Assembly: GCA_964479435.1 (NCBI GenBank)
Contig: CAYZME010000062.1
Span: forward strand, 1-11,268
DNA from: JAAYKS01 sp964479435
GTDB lineage: Bacteria; Bacillota; Clostridia; Saccharofermentanales; UBA5734
Direction of reading: 5' to 3'
DNA: 11,268 nucleotides
The translations under genes and the position numbers were made by a program. The notes under the pieces are model-generated. The model saw only the letters and a list, made by a program, of their open reading frames with translations. It had not been told where the DNA came from and ran no database searches. Within the stretch, counting starts at the first letter, position 1, and the number at the start of each line of letters is the position of its first letter. Below, piece by piece: positions 1 through 5,474 of this stretch.

Positions 1-63
1 GAATCGAACCCACGACCTCCAGAGCCACAATCTGGCGCTCTAACCAACTGAGCTAATCCCACC
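1..63 (-). tRNA. tRNA-His (anticodon GTG), 3' end cut off by the window
   Basis: Read on the minus strand from 63 to 1, the sequence folds as a tRNA: acceptor strand GTGGGAT (62-56), D-arm with the pair GCTC/GAGC, and anticodon arm CCAGA-TTGTGGC-TCTGG. The anticodon is GTG, which reads His codons. The T-arm begins GTGGG-TTCGATT. The extra G at 63, before the seven-base acceptor strand, is the encoded G(-1) expected of tRNA-His. The last part of the T-stem, the 3' acceptor strand, the discriminator base and any CCA lie outside the window. It has its own promoter at 94-122. Confidence 0.95.
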
Positions 64-93
64 ATTTTCAAATTGGCGTGAGACACTGGAGCA

Positions 94-122
94 ATTATAG
101 GAACGGCGGCGTTCCTTGTCAA
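94..122 (-). promoter_or_regulatory. Consensus sigma-A promoter of tRNA-His, with a dyad in the spacer
   Basis: On the minus strand a perfect TTGACA (122-117) and a perfect TATAAT (99-94) are separated by exactly 17 nt. The tRNA 5' end follows about 30 nt downstream. The spacer contains a perfect inverted repeat, GGAACG-N4-CGTTCC (100-115). Whether that dyad is an operator or chance is unknown. Confidence 0.9.
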
Positions 123-201
123 GTCAAAAGGCAAAATGAATTCGCTCTAAAAAATACAGTATCGAATTTATATTTACTTATATTGTATTCTCAATATATT
201 A

Positions 202-546
202 TTACGCGCAATCGTTCTGTTGCGACAGAACGCATCGGCCTTGCCGGTCACTGCTCACCTGTTCGATAAAATCAACTTGCAAATGACCCGCGGAGGCAGC
301 CGTAGCGGAGCGCGCCGCAGGTATATCCCAGAATTCAACCATCGCGTGAGCGACCGGGCGCTCGCTCAAAGGAGCGTGAATGGATGCTGAATCGAGCGGG
401 ACCATCCCTACCCGATGTCCACTCCGCAAGCCCAGATCGTTGTTGTGGGTTGGGCCATGGGCGCTGGTTTGCCCTGTGTACAGGTGGTAGGTTACCGTCG
501 CGACCAGCGCGAGCGTGAGAAAAAGAAAAAGATTCAGTCCCGGCAT
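202..546 (-). CDS. SOS-controlled small membrane-anchored protein, no recognised family
   Basis: A 114-aa protein that I do not recognise. It starts with a hydrophobic stretch (about residues 4-22, rich in Leu, Phe, Ala and Val), which looks like a signal anchor or single membrane helix. About 90 mostly polar residues follow, with several His and Ala and no visible LysM motif or catalytic signature. The ATG at 546 is chosen because GGAGGAA (559-553) lies 6 nt upstream; an in-frame ATG at 603 would lie upstream of the predicted transcription start. The gene is monocistronic, with its own promoter flanked by two LexA boxes, so DNA-damage induction is strongly suggested. By regulation, size and topology it resembles SOS cell-division inhibitors such as YneA, DivS and SidA, but I see no sequence similarity. 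That role is inference. A toxin or another SOS membrane peptide is equally possible. Confidence 0.75.
   Translation of the reverse strand: MPGLNLFLFLTLALVATVTYHLYTGQTSAHGPTHNNDLGLRSGHRVGMVPLDSASIHAPLSERPVAHAMVEFWDIPAARSATAASAGHLQVDFIEQVSSDRQGRCVLSQQNDCA
213..232 (-). repeat. Perfect 8-bp hairpin at the 3' end of the small SOS gene
   Basis: CGTTCTGT (213-220) and ACAGAACG (225-232) form an 8-bp perfect inverted repeat with a 4-nt loop. It covers codons just before the stop at 202. No U-run follows directly; the downstream DNA (about 130-205) is very AT-rich. It could slow or end transcription or protect the 3' end, but it is not a textbook terminator. Confidence 0.4.
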
Positions 547-565
547 AGGTGCTTCCTCCGCGATC

Positions 566-579
566 AGAACGTATGTTCG
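566..579 (-). promoter_or_regulatory. LexA (DinR) box just downstream of the transcription start
   Basis: On the minus strand CGAACATACGTTCT matches the Bacillota LexA consensus CGAACRNRYGTTYC at every specified position except the last. The core GAAC-N4-GTTC is perfectly symmetric. It lies about +6 to +20 from the predicted start, so bound LexA would block RNA polymerase clearance. Confidence 0.85.
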
Positions 580-591
580 TATCTTGGGATC

Positions 592-620
592 AGCATAAAA
601 CAAGCGTATTCAGTTGTCAA
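592..620 (-). promoter_or_regulatory. Sigma-A promoter of the SOS membrane-protein gene
   Basis: On the minus strand a perfect -35 TTGACA (620-615) and a -10 TATGCT (597-592, 4 of 6 consensus bases) are separated by 17 nt. Transcription would start near 585 and give a leader of about 39 nt before the ATG at 546. It lies between two LexA boxes. Confidence 0.85.
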
Positions 621-627
621 CGCAAAA

Positions 628-641
628 CGAACAAATGTTTT
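628..641 (+). promoter_or_regulatory. LexA (DinR) box just upstream of the -35 element
   Basis: CGAACAAATGTTTT fits the consensus CGAACRNRYGTTYC except for its last base. It abuts the upstream side of the -35 hexamer. Its centre is about 62 bp from the centre of the second box, close to six helical turns, so two LexA dimers would sit on the same face and bracket the promoter. The site is near-palindromic; the strand given is nominal. Confidence 0.75.
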
Positions 642-668
642 TTGTTTGTAACAGAGATACGGTGCCCG

Positions 669-1301
669 TTACTCGAATGCTCTTTTCCGGCGGTAGCCAG
701 GCATGCGCTTGGCAAGTACGTTGGGGCGGGCCACCGAGTAACCAAAGAACCCCAGTCGTTTTCCGACCAGAAAGTATTCCCCGTGCACATACGTCACGAG
801 GCGCGCCCGGTCCAGCCGTAAGCGCCCACTGGCGTCCATCCATCTGGCAGGCGAGCGCACAGCTACCACGCGGCCCAAAAGCAAATGATGGGAGCCAAGC
901 GGCACAACTTGCTCCAGGCGGCAACTGATGGATAGCGGGCTTTCCTGAATCGCGGGCGCGTAGATCATCTGATCGGCAGGGGCTGCTGTCAGGCCGCAGG
1001 CTTTGAACTTATCGACGGTCCGCCCCGAGCGCACACCGCAAAAGTCACAGGCCTCAACGAGATCCTGATCCACCAGATTGACAACAAATTCACGTGAGTG
1101 CGCGATCAGGTCATAAGAGAACCGCTCGGGCCGGACGGCCACACTCAGCATCGGTGGATCCGAACACGCGACGCCTACCCACGCGACGGTAATAATATTG
1201 GGCGCGGCGTCCGCAGCAGCGTCCTGGCAGGAAACCATGGCAACCGGTACGGGCGCCAGCAAAACGGCCGGGTCCAGCCGGGTCTCTTCTTGATTACTCA
1301 T
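669..1301 (-). CDS. Flavin reductase family protein (FMN-binding split barrel, flavoredoxin-like)
   Basis: A 210-aa protein of the flavin-reductase-like, FMN-binding split-barrel family. Members bind FMN and reduce flavins, or serve as flavoredoxin-like electron carriers. Family-like segments seen in order are NIITVAW and SDPPMLSVAVRP near the N-terminus, FVVNLV, then GVRSGRTVDKF, then GSHHLLLGRV, and YFLVGKRLGFFGYSV near the C-terminus. The ATG at 1301 is chosen because it gives a normal family N-terminus; upstream codons to 1388 would only read through the end of the preceding gene. The start overlaps the stop of the GNAT-alkyltransferase gene by 8 nt (ATGAGTAA), which suggests translational coupling, although the Shine-Dalgarno site is weak. 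It is the last gene of a three-gene unit. The physiological substrate cannot be told from sequence. No clear terminator follows. Confidence 0.88.
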   Translation of the reverse strand: MSNQEETRLDPAVLLAPVPVAMVSCQDAAADAAPNIITVAWVGVACSDPPMLSVAVRPERFSYDLIAHSREFVVNLVDQDLVEACDFCGVRSGRTVDKFKACGLTAAPADQMIYAPAIQESPLSISCRLEQVVPLGSHHLLLGRVVAVRSPARWMDASGRLRLDRARLVTYVHGEYFLVGKRLGFFGYSVARPNVLAKRMPGYRRKRAFE

Positions 1302-2394
1302 CTTCTGGCGATGCTTCTTTCGGATCGGTTTCCGGAACAATCCATTCGTGCGCCAATAAGTACTCCTTGACGTCGACCCCACCGGCAAAGCCTGTCAGTT
1401 TTCCGGATTTGCCGATGACGCGATGACAGGGGATCACAATCGCCAGCGGATTGGTCGCGCAAGCCGATCCCACCGCCCGTGTCATGCGCCTGCCCTCTTC
1501 GCGTGAACCGCCCATCAATGAAATCGCGACATCCTCGTATGTCCACACGTGACCATAGTCAATTTCGGACAAAATACGCCATACCCGGCGTTGAAACGCG
1601 CTGGCTTCGTCCGGCAGTTCCAACCGCAGATCAAAAGTCGTACGTCGGTGCTCGAAGTATTCTTCCATCTGCCCGCACGCCCGCACCACCTCAGACGGAA
1701 GCGGCGAATCGGCTTGCGAAGCAATTTGCGTGTTGACCCGTTCGGTAATCCGCCCTTTTTCATCCAACCAGCCCCGATACGCGGCACATTCGCGCAAGTA
1801 TGGGTCGATGGGGACTTCTCCCCTGCGCAAAAATGTAATGACATCGATCTGATCCTCTCGGCCGTGAATCGCAAGGACGCCTTTGGCAAAAGGGACAAAT
1901 CCGTATCCGCGGAACCGGAATTGTGGGCGCAGCAGCACGTAGGAAAGCGCATCCGTATGCAATGGTTCTTCATAGAGCGCATGGCGCAAGCGCCCTTCCT
2001 GCCACATTCCCAACGCCGAAGCCGCGGTCGCCAGGTGTGTCTCCCCGGTCTCAACGGGAAATTCCAGCCTGTGCAGGTCTAGGTGGAAAAAAGCGAAATC
2101 GATCAGCTCACGCAACAGATCCATCAACAAGCCCGCGTCCGGATTTGCGTCTTCCATCCACCGGATCATCCCGCGGCGGGACTGCACGTCGATACGCGTG
2201 ATTTGCGCGACACATTGGATCTCATTCGCCCCTTCTTTACGGCCCGCCAATGTCGCAACCGGTTTGTCGGCAGGCCGGATCCAATTGCGGATCACATCGC
2301 GTGCAGCTTTTTCATTTGTGGCAATCATTCCGCTTTCGACAACAGCGGCCGCGTCCGCAATTCGGAGTGGAACCCATTCAACTTTCGCTTTCAT
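1294..2394 (-). CDS. GNAT-like domain fused to methylated-DNA--[protein]-cysteine S-methyltransferase (Ogt/MGMT)
   Basis: A 366-aa two-domain protein. Residues about 236-355 are an Ogt-type alkyltransferase, which moves an alkyl group from O6-alkylguanine in DNA onto its own cysteine. It has FQRRVWRILSEI, the recognition-helix Arg in RAVGSACATNP (Arg306), the active site IPCHRVIG with acceptor Cys323 and His324, and a late LLxxE with Glu350. Residues about 8-156 read like a RimJ/RimL-type GNAT acetyltransferase (FAFFHLDLHRLEF, ALGMWQEGRLR, SYVLL). The usual acetyl-CoA loop (Q/R-x-x-G-x-G/A) is not obvious: the region reads NPDAGLLMDLL, so the domain may be inactive or repurposed. Residues 160-235 are a linker I cannot assign. 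GAGGGA (2404-2399) lies just before the ATG. The start overlaps the lipoprotein gene by 17 nt and the end overlaps the flavin-reductase gene by 8 nt. The repair function is firm; the role of the GNAT part is unknown. Confidence 0.9.
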   Translation of the reverse strand: MKAKVEWVPLRIADAAAVVESGMIATNEKAARDVIRNWIRPADKPVATLAGRKEGANEIQCVAQITRIDVQSRRGMIRWMEDANPDAGLLMDLLRELIDFAFFHLDLHRLEFPVETGETHLATAASALGMWQEGRLRHALYEEPLHTDALSYVLLRPQFRFRGYGFVPFAKGVLAIHGREDQIDVITFLRRGEVPIDPYLRECAAYRGWLDEKGRITERVNTQIASQADSPLPSEVVRACGQMEEYFEHRRTTFDLRLELPDEASAFQRRVWRILSEIDYGHVWTYEDVAISLMGGSREEGRRMTRAVGSACATNPLAIVIPCHRVIGKSGKLTGFAGGVDVKEYLLAHEWIVPETDPKEASPEDE

Positions 2395-3871
2395 GCCATC
2401 CCTCGCGCTCTACATCAGGTGAGCCATTCAGCCATGCCACCATTTCCTCCGCGGTTTTGACTCCCTGGAGGATGTTTTGTTCTGCCACTCTTAGTTTACC
2501 CGAAACAAACGCATCCCAACCCGGCACACAAGAGCGTCCATCGATAAATGTCTGTGAGAACAAAGGCCGTGCCGCCTCAAAAAAACCGGCCGAAGGCCAT
2601 GTCATCACGGTTCGCTCCCAAACACGCGCTTCTTTTGAGACAGGGAGATAGCCTTCGTGCTGAGCAAAACGCGCACCGAGAAGGAGCGCGTCAGGGTCTA
2701 GCGCGACAAACAGCGCAAAATCAATCAGAGTCTGAGAACGGGCCGCATCGGGGCTCAGGCAAAATGTCTGCACACGCACCCCCATACGCTCCCATTCGAT
2801 GTATGGGACCCGCATCACCGACAGATGCTGGCCCAGGCGGCGCCGAGCCGTTGGCAGCTCGGAACTGTCGGCCAACTGAACCGCAAATTGTCCTTCCTCC
2901 GCGGAAGGGGGAAGGTCGGTCCCATCGATCGCAAGTCTTTGCAAGCACCGCGCAGCTTCCAGGAATGCTTCCTGGTCAAGCCCAAAACGCGCGCCTGTCC
3001 ACGCGGCCCACCCCAACGATGGATCCAGCCCAGCCGGCAAGAGTTCAAGCAGGCCGGTCAGTGCATAGAGTGGCCGCGCGGGCGGTTGGCTGACATGCGT
3101 GCTTGTCGTATTCGAATCGCTCGCTTGGGGTGTCTCGGCAAAAATCGCATTCGCGGAGATCATCTCCTGGGCAAAATCCTCAAAAGCCCATGACTGGGAA
3201 TCCGGCAATCGGATCCCTTGTGCTTGCGCGGACTGGCGATCACAAACCAAAAGGGGCGTTGTGAATGAAGCCGGTATCCCAAATAACCGCGCGCCTGATT
3301 TGGCGCCTTCGATCATGGACAGATAAACGCCGTCGCTTGCGAGTGACCGATGGGTACCCGCGGTTGTGGAAAGATCCGCCGCCCACCCGTTAGCCGCACA
3401 AACAGCCAGGCGGTCAGTCAGATAGATATCCGGCAACTGGTTTGCGGCCGCCCAGATACGGAGCTGATCCTCTTGCGCTCCACCCGGTCCGACTTGTAGG
3501 GACTCCACACGAAAGGAATCGCGGAATTGCGCCAATTCACCCAGATTCACCGAATCGCCGATCCATATCTCGCTATCCTCCGGGAAAACCCCCGTCAAGC
3601 GCGAATAATAAAGCATGCCGATATATTCCATGGCTTCCGGGGGGTACGCGGAAGCGATTGTAACCGCTCCCACGGGGATTTCAGGGGCCGTGCTTCGCGT
3701 CGTCGTCGCGGTTTGACTCGTCGCAATGGCGGCGGAGGTCGTTGGGAAAGCCGGTTGTTCAGACGGCAGACAGGCACTCGTCATACTCAACAGCAGGACA
3801 GCCAGGAAGAATCTGCTTCCTCGCGCCTGGCGTTTCAGAGTGTTTCTGGCCTTTGTCATCCGACGGTTCAA
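2378..3871 (-). CDS. Extracellular solute-binding lipoprotein (ABC family 1 type), orphan
   Basis: A 497-aa secreted protein. After a basic N-terminus comes a hydrophobic stretch (FFLAVLLLSMTSAC) ending in Cys34, an acceptable lipobox, so membrane anchoring by a lipidated Cys is likely. A Thr/Ser/Ala-rich linker follows. The body looks like a family-1 solute-binding protein: a low-complexity linker, LPDIYLTDRLAVCAANGWAADL, then FGIPASFTTPLLVCD, WAFEDFAQEMI, and a C-terminal EQNILQGVKTAEEMVAWLNG typical of sugar binders. No permease or ATPase gene is adjacent, so the ligand is unknown. The TTG at 3871 is preferred over ATGs at 3895, 3892 and 3859, because AAGGCGGAGA (3887-3878) is well spaced only for it, and the predicted transcription start near 3897 leaves no leader for the ATG at 3895. 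It is first in a three-gene unit and overlaps the next gene by 17 nt. Confidence 0.8.
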   Translation of the reverse strand: MNRRMTKARNTLKRQARGSRFFLAVLLLSMTSACLPSEQPAFPTTSAAIATSQTATTTRSTAPEIPVGAVTIASAYPPEAMEYIGMLYYSRLTGVFPEDSEIWIGDSVNLGELAQFRDSFRVESLQVGPGGAQEDQLRIWAAANQLPDIYLTDRLAVCAANGWAADLSTTAGTHRSLASDGVYLSMIEGAKSGARLFGIPASFTTPLLVCDRQSAQAQGIRLPDSQSWAFEDFAQEMISANAIFAETPQASDSNTTSTHVSQPPARPLYALTGLLELLPAGLDPSLGWAAWTGARFGLDQEAFLEAARCLQRLAIDGTDLPPSAEEGQFAVQLADSSELPTARRRLGQHLSVMRVPYIEWERMGVRVQTFCLSPDAARSQTLIDFALFVALDPDALLLGARFAQHEGYLPVSKEARVWERTVMTWPSAGFFEAARPLFSQTFIDGRSCVPGWDAFVSGKLRVAEQNILQGVKTAEEMVAWLNGSPDVEREGWHESES

Positions 3872-3877
3872 CGCATG

Positions 3878-3887
3878 TCTCCGCCTT
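3878..3887 (-). promoter_or_regulatory. Shine-Dalgarno site that selects the TTG start of the lipoprotein gene
   Basis: AAGGCGGAGA on the minus strand matches 8 of 10 bases of AAGGAGGTGA and ends 6 nt before the TTG at 3871. The ATG at 3859 is too far away, and the ATGs at 3895 and 3892 lie upstream of the site. Confidence 0.65.
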
Positions 3888-3903
3888 GTCATCATCTGAC
3901 AGC

Positions 3904-3912
3904 ATTATATCA
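3904..3912 (-). promoter_or_regulatory. Extended -10 promoter of the lipoprotein-repair operon
   Basis: The minus strand reads TGATATAAT (3912-3904), an extended TGn motif followed by a perfect -10 TATAAT (3909-3904). No good -35 hexamer lies 16-19 nt upstream, which is usual for extended -10 promoters. Transcription would start near 3897. Confidence 0.6.
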
Positions 3913-3958
3913 AACCCTTGTGAAATACATGGGCGGAGAAAAATGCACCTCATTGCAC

Positions 3959-3987
3959 TTGACAGATGAACACGAAGTTCCTATATT
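3959..3987 (+). promoter_or_regulatory. Sigma-A promoter of tRNA-Thr
   Basis: A perfect TTGACA (3959-3964) and TATATT (3982-3987, 5 of 6 consensus bases) are separated by 17 nt. The tRNA begins about 37 nt downstream of the -10. The spacer holds GAAC-N5-GTTC. Confidence 0.85.
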
Positions 3988-4024
3988 CGTATGTGCTGAG
4001 AGCTCTTGGTTCGCAGCTCACCTT

Positions 4025-4099
4025 GCCGATGTGGCTCAGTGGTAGAGCAATTCACTCGTAATGAATAGGTCGAGAGTTCGACTCTCTCCATCGGCTCCA
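4025..4099 (+). tRNA. tRNA-Thr (anticodon CGT)
   Basis: A complete cloverleaf: acceptor GCCGATG/CATCGGC, D-arm GCTC/GAGC, anticodon arm ATTCA-CTCGTAA-TGAAT with anticodon CGT (reads ACG, Thr), and T-arm GAGAG-TTCGACT-CTCTC. The discriminator is U (4096) and CCA is encoded at 4097-4099. It is the only plus-strand gene in the window, transcribed away from the lipoprotein operon and toward the end of the pyrimidine phosphorylase gene. Confidence 0.97.
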
Positions 4100-4132
4100 A
4101 AACCGGTTCCGTTCTCAACGGGACCGGTTTTT
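4099..4132 (+). terminator. Intrinsic terminator of tRNA-Thr, possibly bidirectional
   Basis: A stem of about 15 pairs with one G-T wobble: the 5' arm ends ACCGGTTCCGTT at 4113, a CTC loop follows, and the 3' arm is AACGGGACCGGTTT plus more T. A T-run (4128-4132) lies at the stem's 3' end. It starts at the last base of the tRNA's CCA. Read from the minus strand, the stem ends in only four T. It lies 31 nt past the stop of the pyrimidine phosphorylase gene and so may also end that operon. Confidence 0.9.
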
Positions 4133-4163
4133 GCATATATACGCCAGCTGAATATCCAATTTT

Positions 4164-5474
4164 TCAGGTGATGGTTTCAAGCACCCTTCTTGTGGGGGCG
4201 GGACGCGATTCCGTAATCGAAATGCAGGTTCGCAGCTCCTGTATTTTTCGCTCTACCAACGGATGCGACGCGCCATGAACCCATGCCAATACGTCGCCCG
4301 GGCGCACGGCGTCACCCAGGCGGCACGCCATTACCAATCCGGCGGTCGCGTCGATTTCCTGGTTTTTGACCAGGCGCCCACCGCCAAGGCTGACAAAAAT
4401 GTGGCCCATCTTTTCGGTGTTCATCCCGGCCACATATCCGCTTATGTCAGCGTATAGCGCGCCTACAGCCGGCGCGGCCGGCAACAGCCGGGGTTGGTCA
4501 CATACGGCTGGATTGCCGCCCTGGGCCGCAATGAGCTGCCGCAATTTCTCCAGAGCCGACCCATTCGCCAATTGCTTGTGCATCAGCGCCCTTGCGGCCT
4601 CCAGCGTGTCAGCAATTTGAGCCATCACCAACATATGGGATCCGAGAAGCAGACTCACTTCTAACAAATCCCCTGTTTTGCGCCCTGCCAGCACATCGAT
4701 GGCCTCCGCGACCTCCAACGTGTTCCCGATCTGTGTTCCCAATGGCTGGTCCATGCCGGAGATGACTGCCGCCACCCGGCGTCCGGCGGTCTTGCCGATA
4801 CGAACCATGGTCGCCGCCAACGCGCGGGCCTGCTCAATATCTTTCATAAACGCGCCGTTTCCGCATTTTACATCCAACACGATCGCGTCCGCGCCGGCCG
4901 CGATTTTTTTGGACATAATGCTGGCTGCGATGAGCGGGATGGAGTCGACGGTCGCTGTTACGTCGCGCATAGCGTACATTTTCTGGTCGGCAGGACATAA
5001 ACTTGCGGTTTGCCCCAAGATGGCGATACCGATCTGCCGGCACTGCGCGACCGCCTGTTCGATGGACAGCGAAACGCAAAAGCCCGGAATGCTTTCCAAC
5101 TTATCGATCGTCCCGCCTGTAAAGCCCAATCCCCGCCCTGACATTTTGACAACCGGGGCGCCACACGCCGCAATCAAAGGGAGCAGAACCAGGGTCGTTG
5201 TGTCGCCGACGCCGCCGGTGGAGTGTTTGTCAACTTTGCTGCCGGGGAGCCGGGATAAATCAATCTGCTCGCCGCTTTCGCATATAGCCATTGTGAGCTC
5301 ATAGGTCTCCCGGTCACTCAACCCGTTGATAAACATCGCCATCAACATCGACGCGACTTGATAATCCGGGATGGCATCATCTGTGACAGCCTGTACAAAA
5401 GCGCGGATTTCCGAAGCGGTCAAGATCTCCCGATCCCGCTTCTTCGCGATCCATTCCAAAATCTCCCCGTTCAT
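4164..5474 (-). CDS. pdp: Pyrimidine-nucleoside phosphorylase / thymidine phosphorylase
   Basis: A 436-aa enzyme that splits thymidine, deoxyuridine and probably uridine with phosphate, giving the base and (deoxy)ribose 1-phosphate in pyrimidine salvage. It has the family length and signatures. The phosphate site is KVDKHSTGGVGD (Lys83, Ser85). KMSGRGLGFTGGTIDKLESI (110-129) is the thymidine/pyrimidine phosphorylase signature. Arg170, Ser185 and Lys189 have the spacing of the base-binding residues in the E. coli enzyme (from memory). By host type it should be the broad Bacillota Pdp rather than a strict DeoA, but sequence alone does not settle specificity. The start ATG overlaps the stop of the deaminase gene as ATGA, and no strong Shine-Dalgarno site is visible, so coupled translation is likely. 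It is the last gene of the operon. Confidence 0.93.
   Translation of the reverse strand: MNGEILEWIAKKRDREILTASEIRAFVQAVTDDAIPDYQVASMLMAMFINGLSDRETYELTMAICESGEQIDLSRLPGSKVDKHSTGGVGDTTTLVLLPLIAACGAPVVKMSGRGLGFTGGTIDKLESIPGFCVSLSIEQAVAQCRQIGIAILGQTASLCPADQKMYAMRDVTATVDSIPLIAASIMSKKIAAGADAIVLDVKCGNGAFMKDIEQARALAATMVRIGKTAGRRVAAVISGMDQPLGTQIGNTLEVAEAIDVLAGRKTGDLLEVSLLLGSHMLVMAQIADTLEAARALMHKQLANGSALEKLRQLIAAQGGNPAVCDQPRLLPAAPAVGALYADISGYVAGMNTEKMGHIFVSLGGGRLVKNQEIDATAGLVMACRLGDAVRPGDVLAWVHGASHPLVERKIQELRTCISITESRPAPTRRVLETIT

Noticed and set aside
630..646. AACAAA/TTTGTT hairpin as a terminator for the flavin-reductase gene
   Set aside because: The stem is only six pairs, almost all A-T, has no proper U-run in the minus direction, and is better explained by the LexA box and adjoining T-tract.
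1302..1388. Longer N-terminus for the flavin reductase from the ATG at 1388
   Set aside because: The extra 29 residues are basic, unlike the family, and lie wholly inside the upstream gene in another frame.
3971..3980. GAAC/GTTC dyad near the tRNA-Thr and lipoprotein promoters as a third LexA box
   Set aside because: The half-sites are 5 nt apart rather than the required 4, and the flanks do not fit the consensus.
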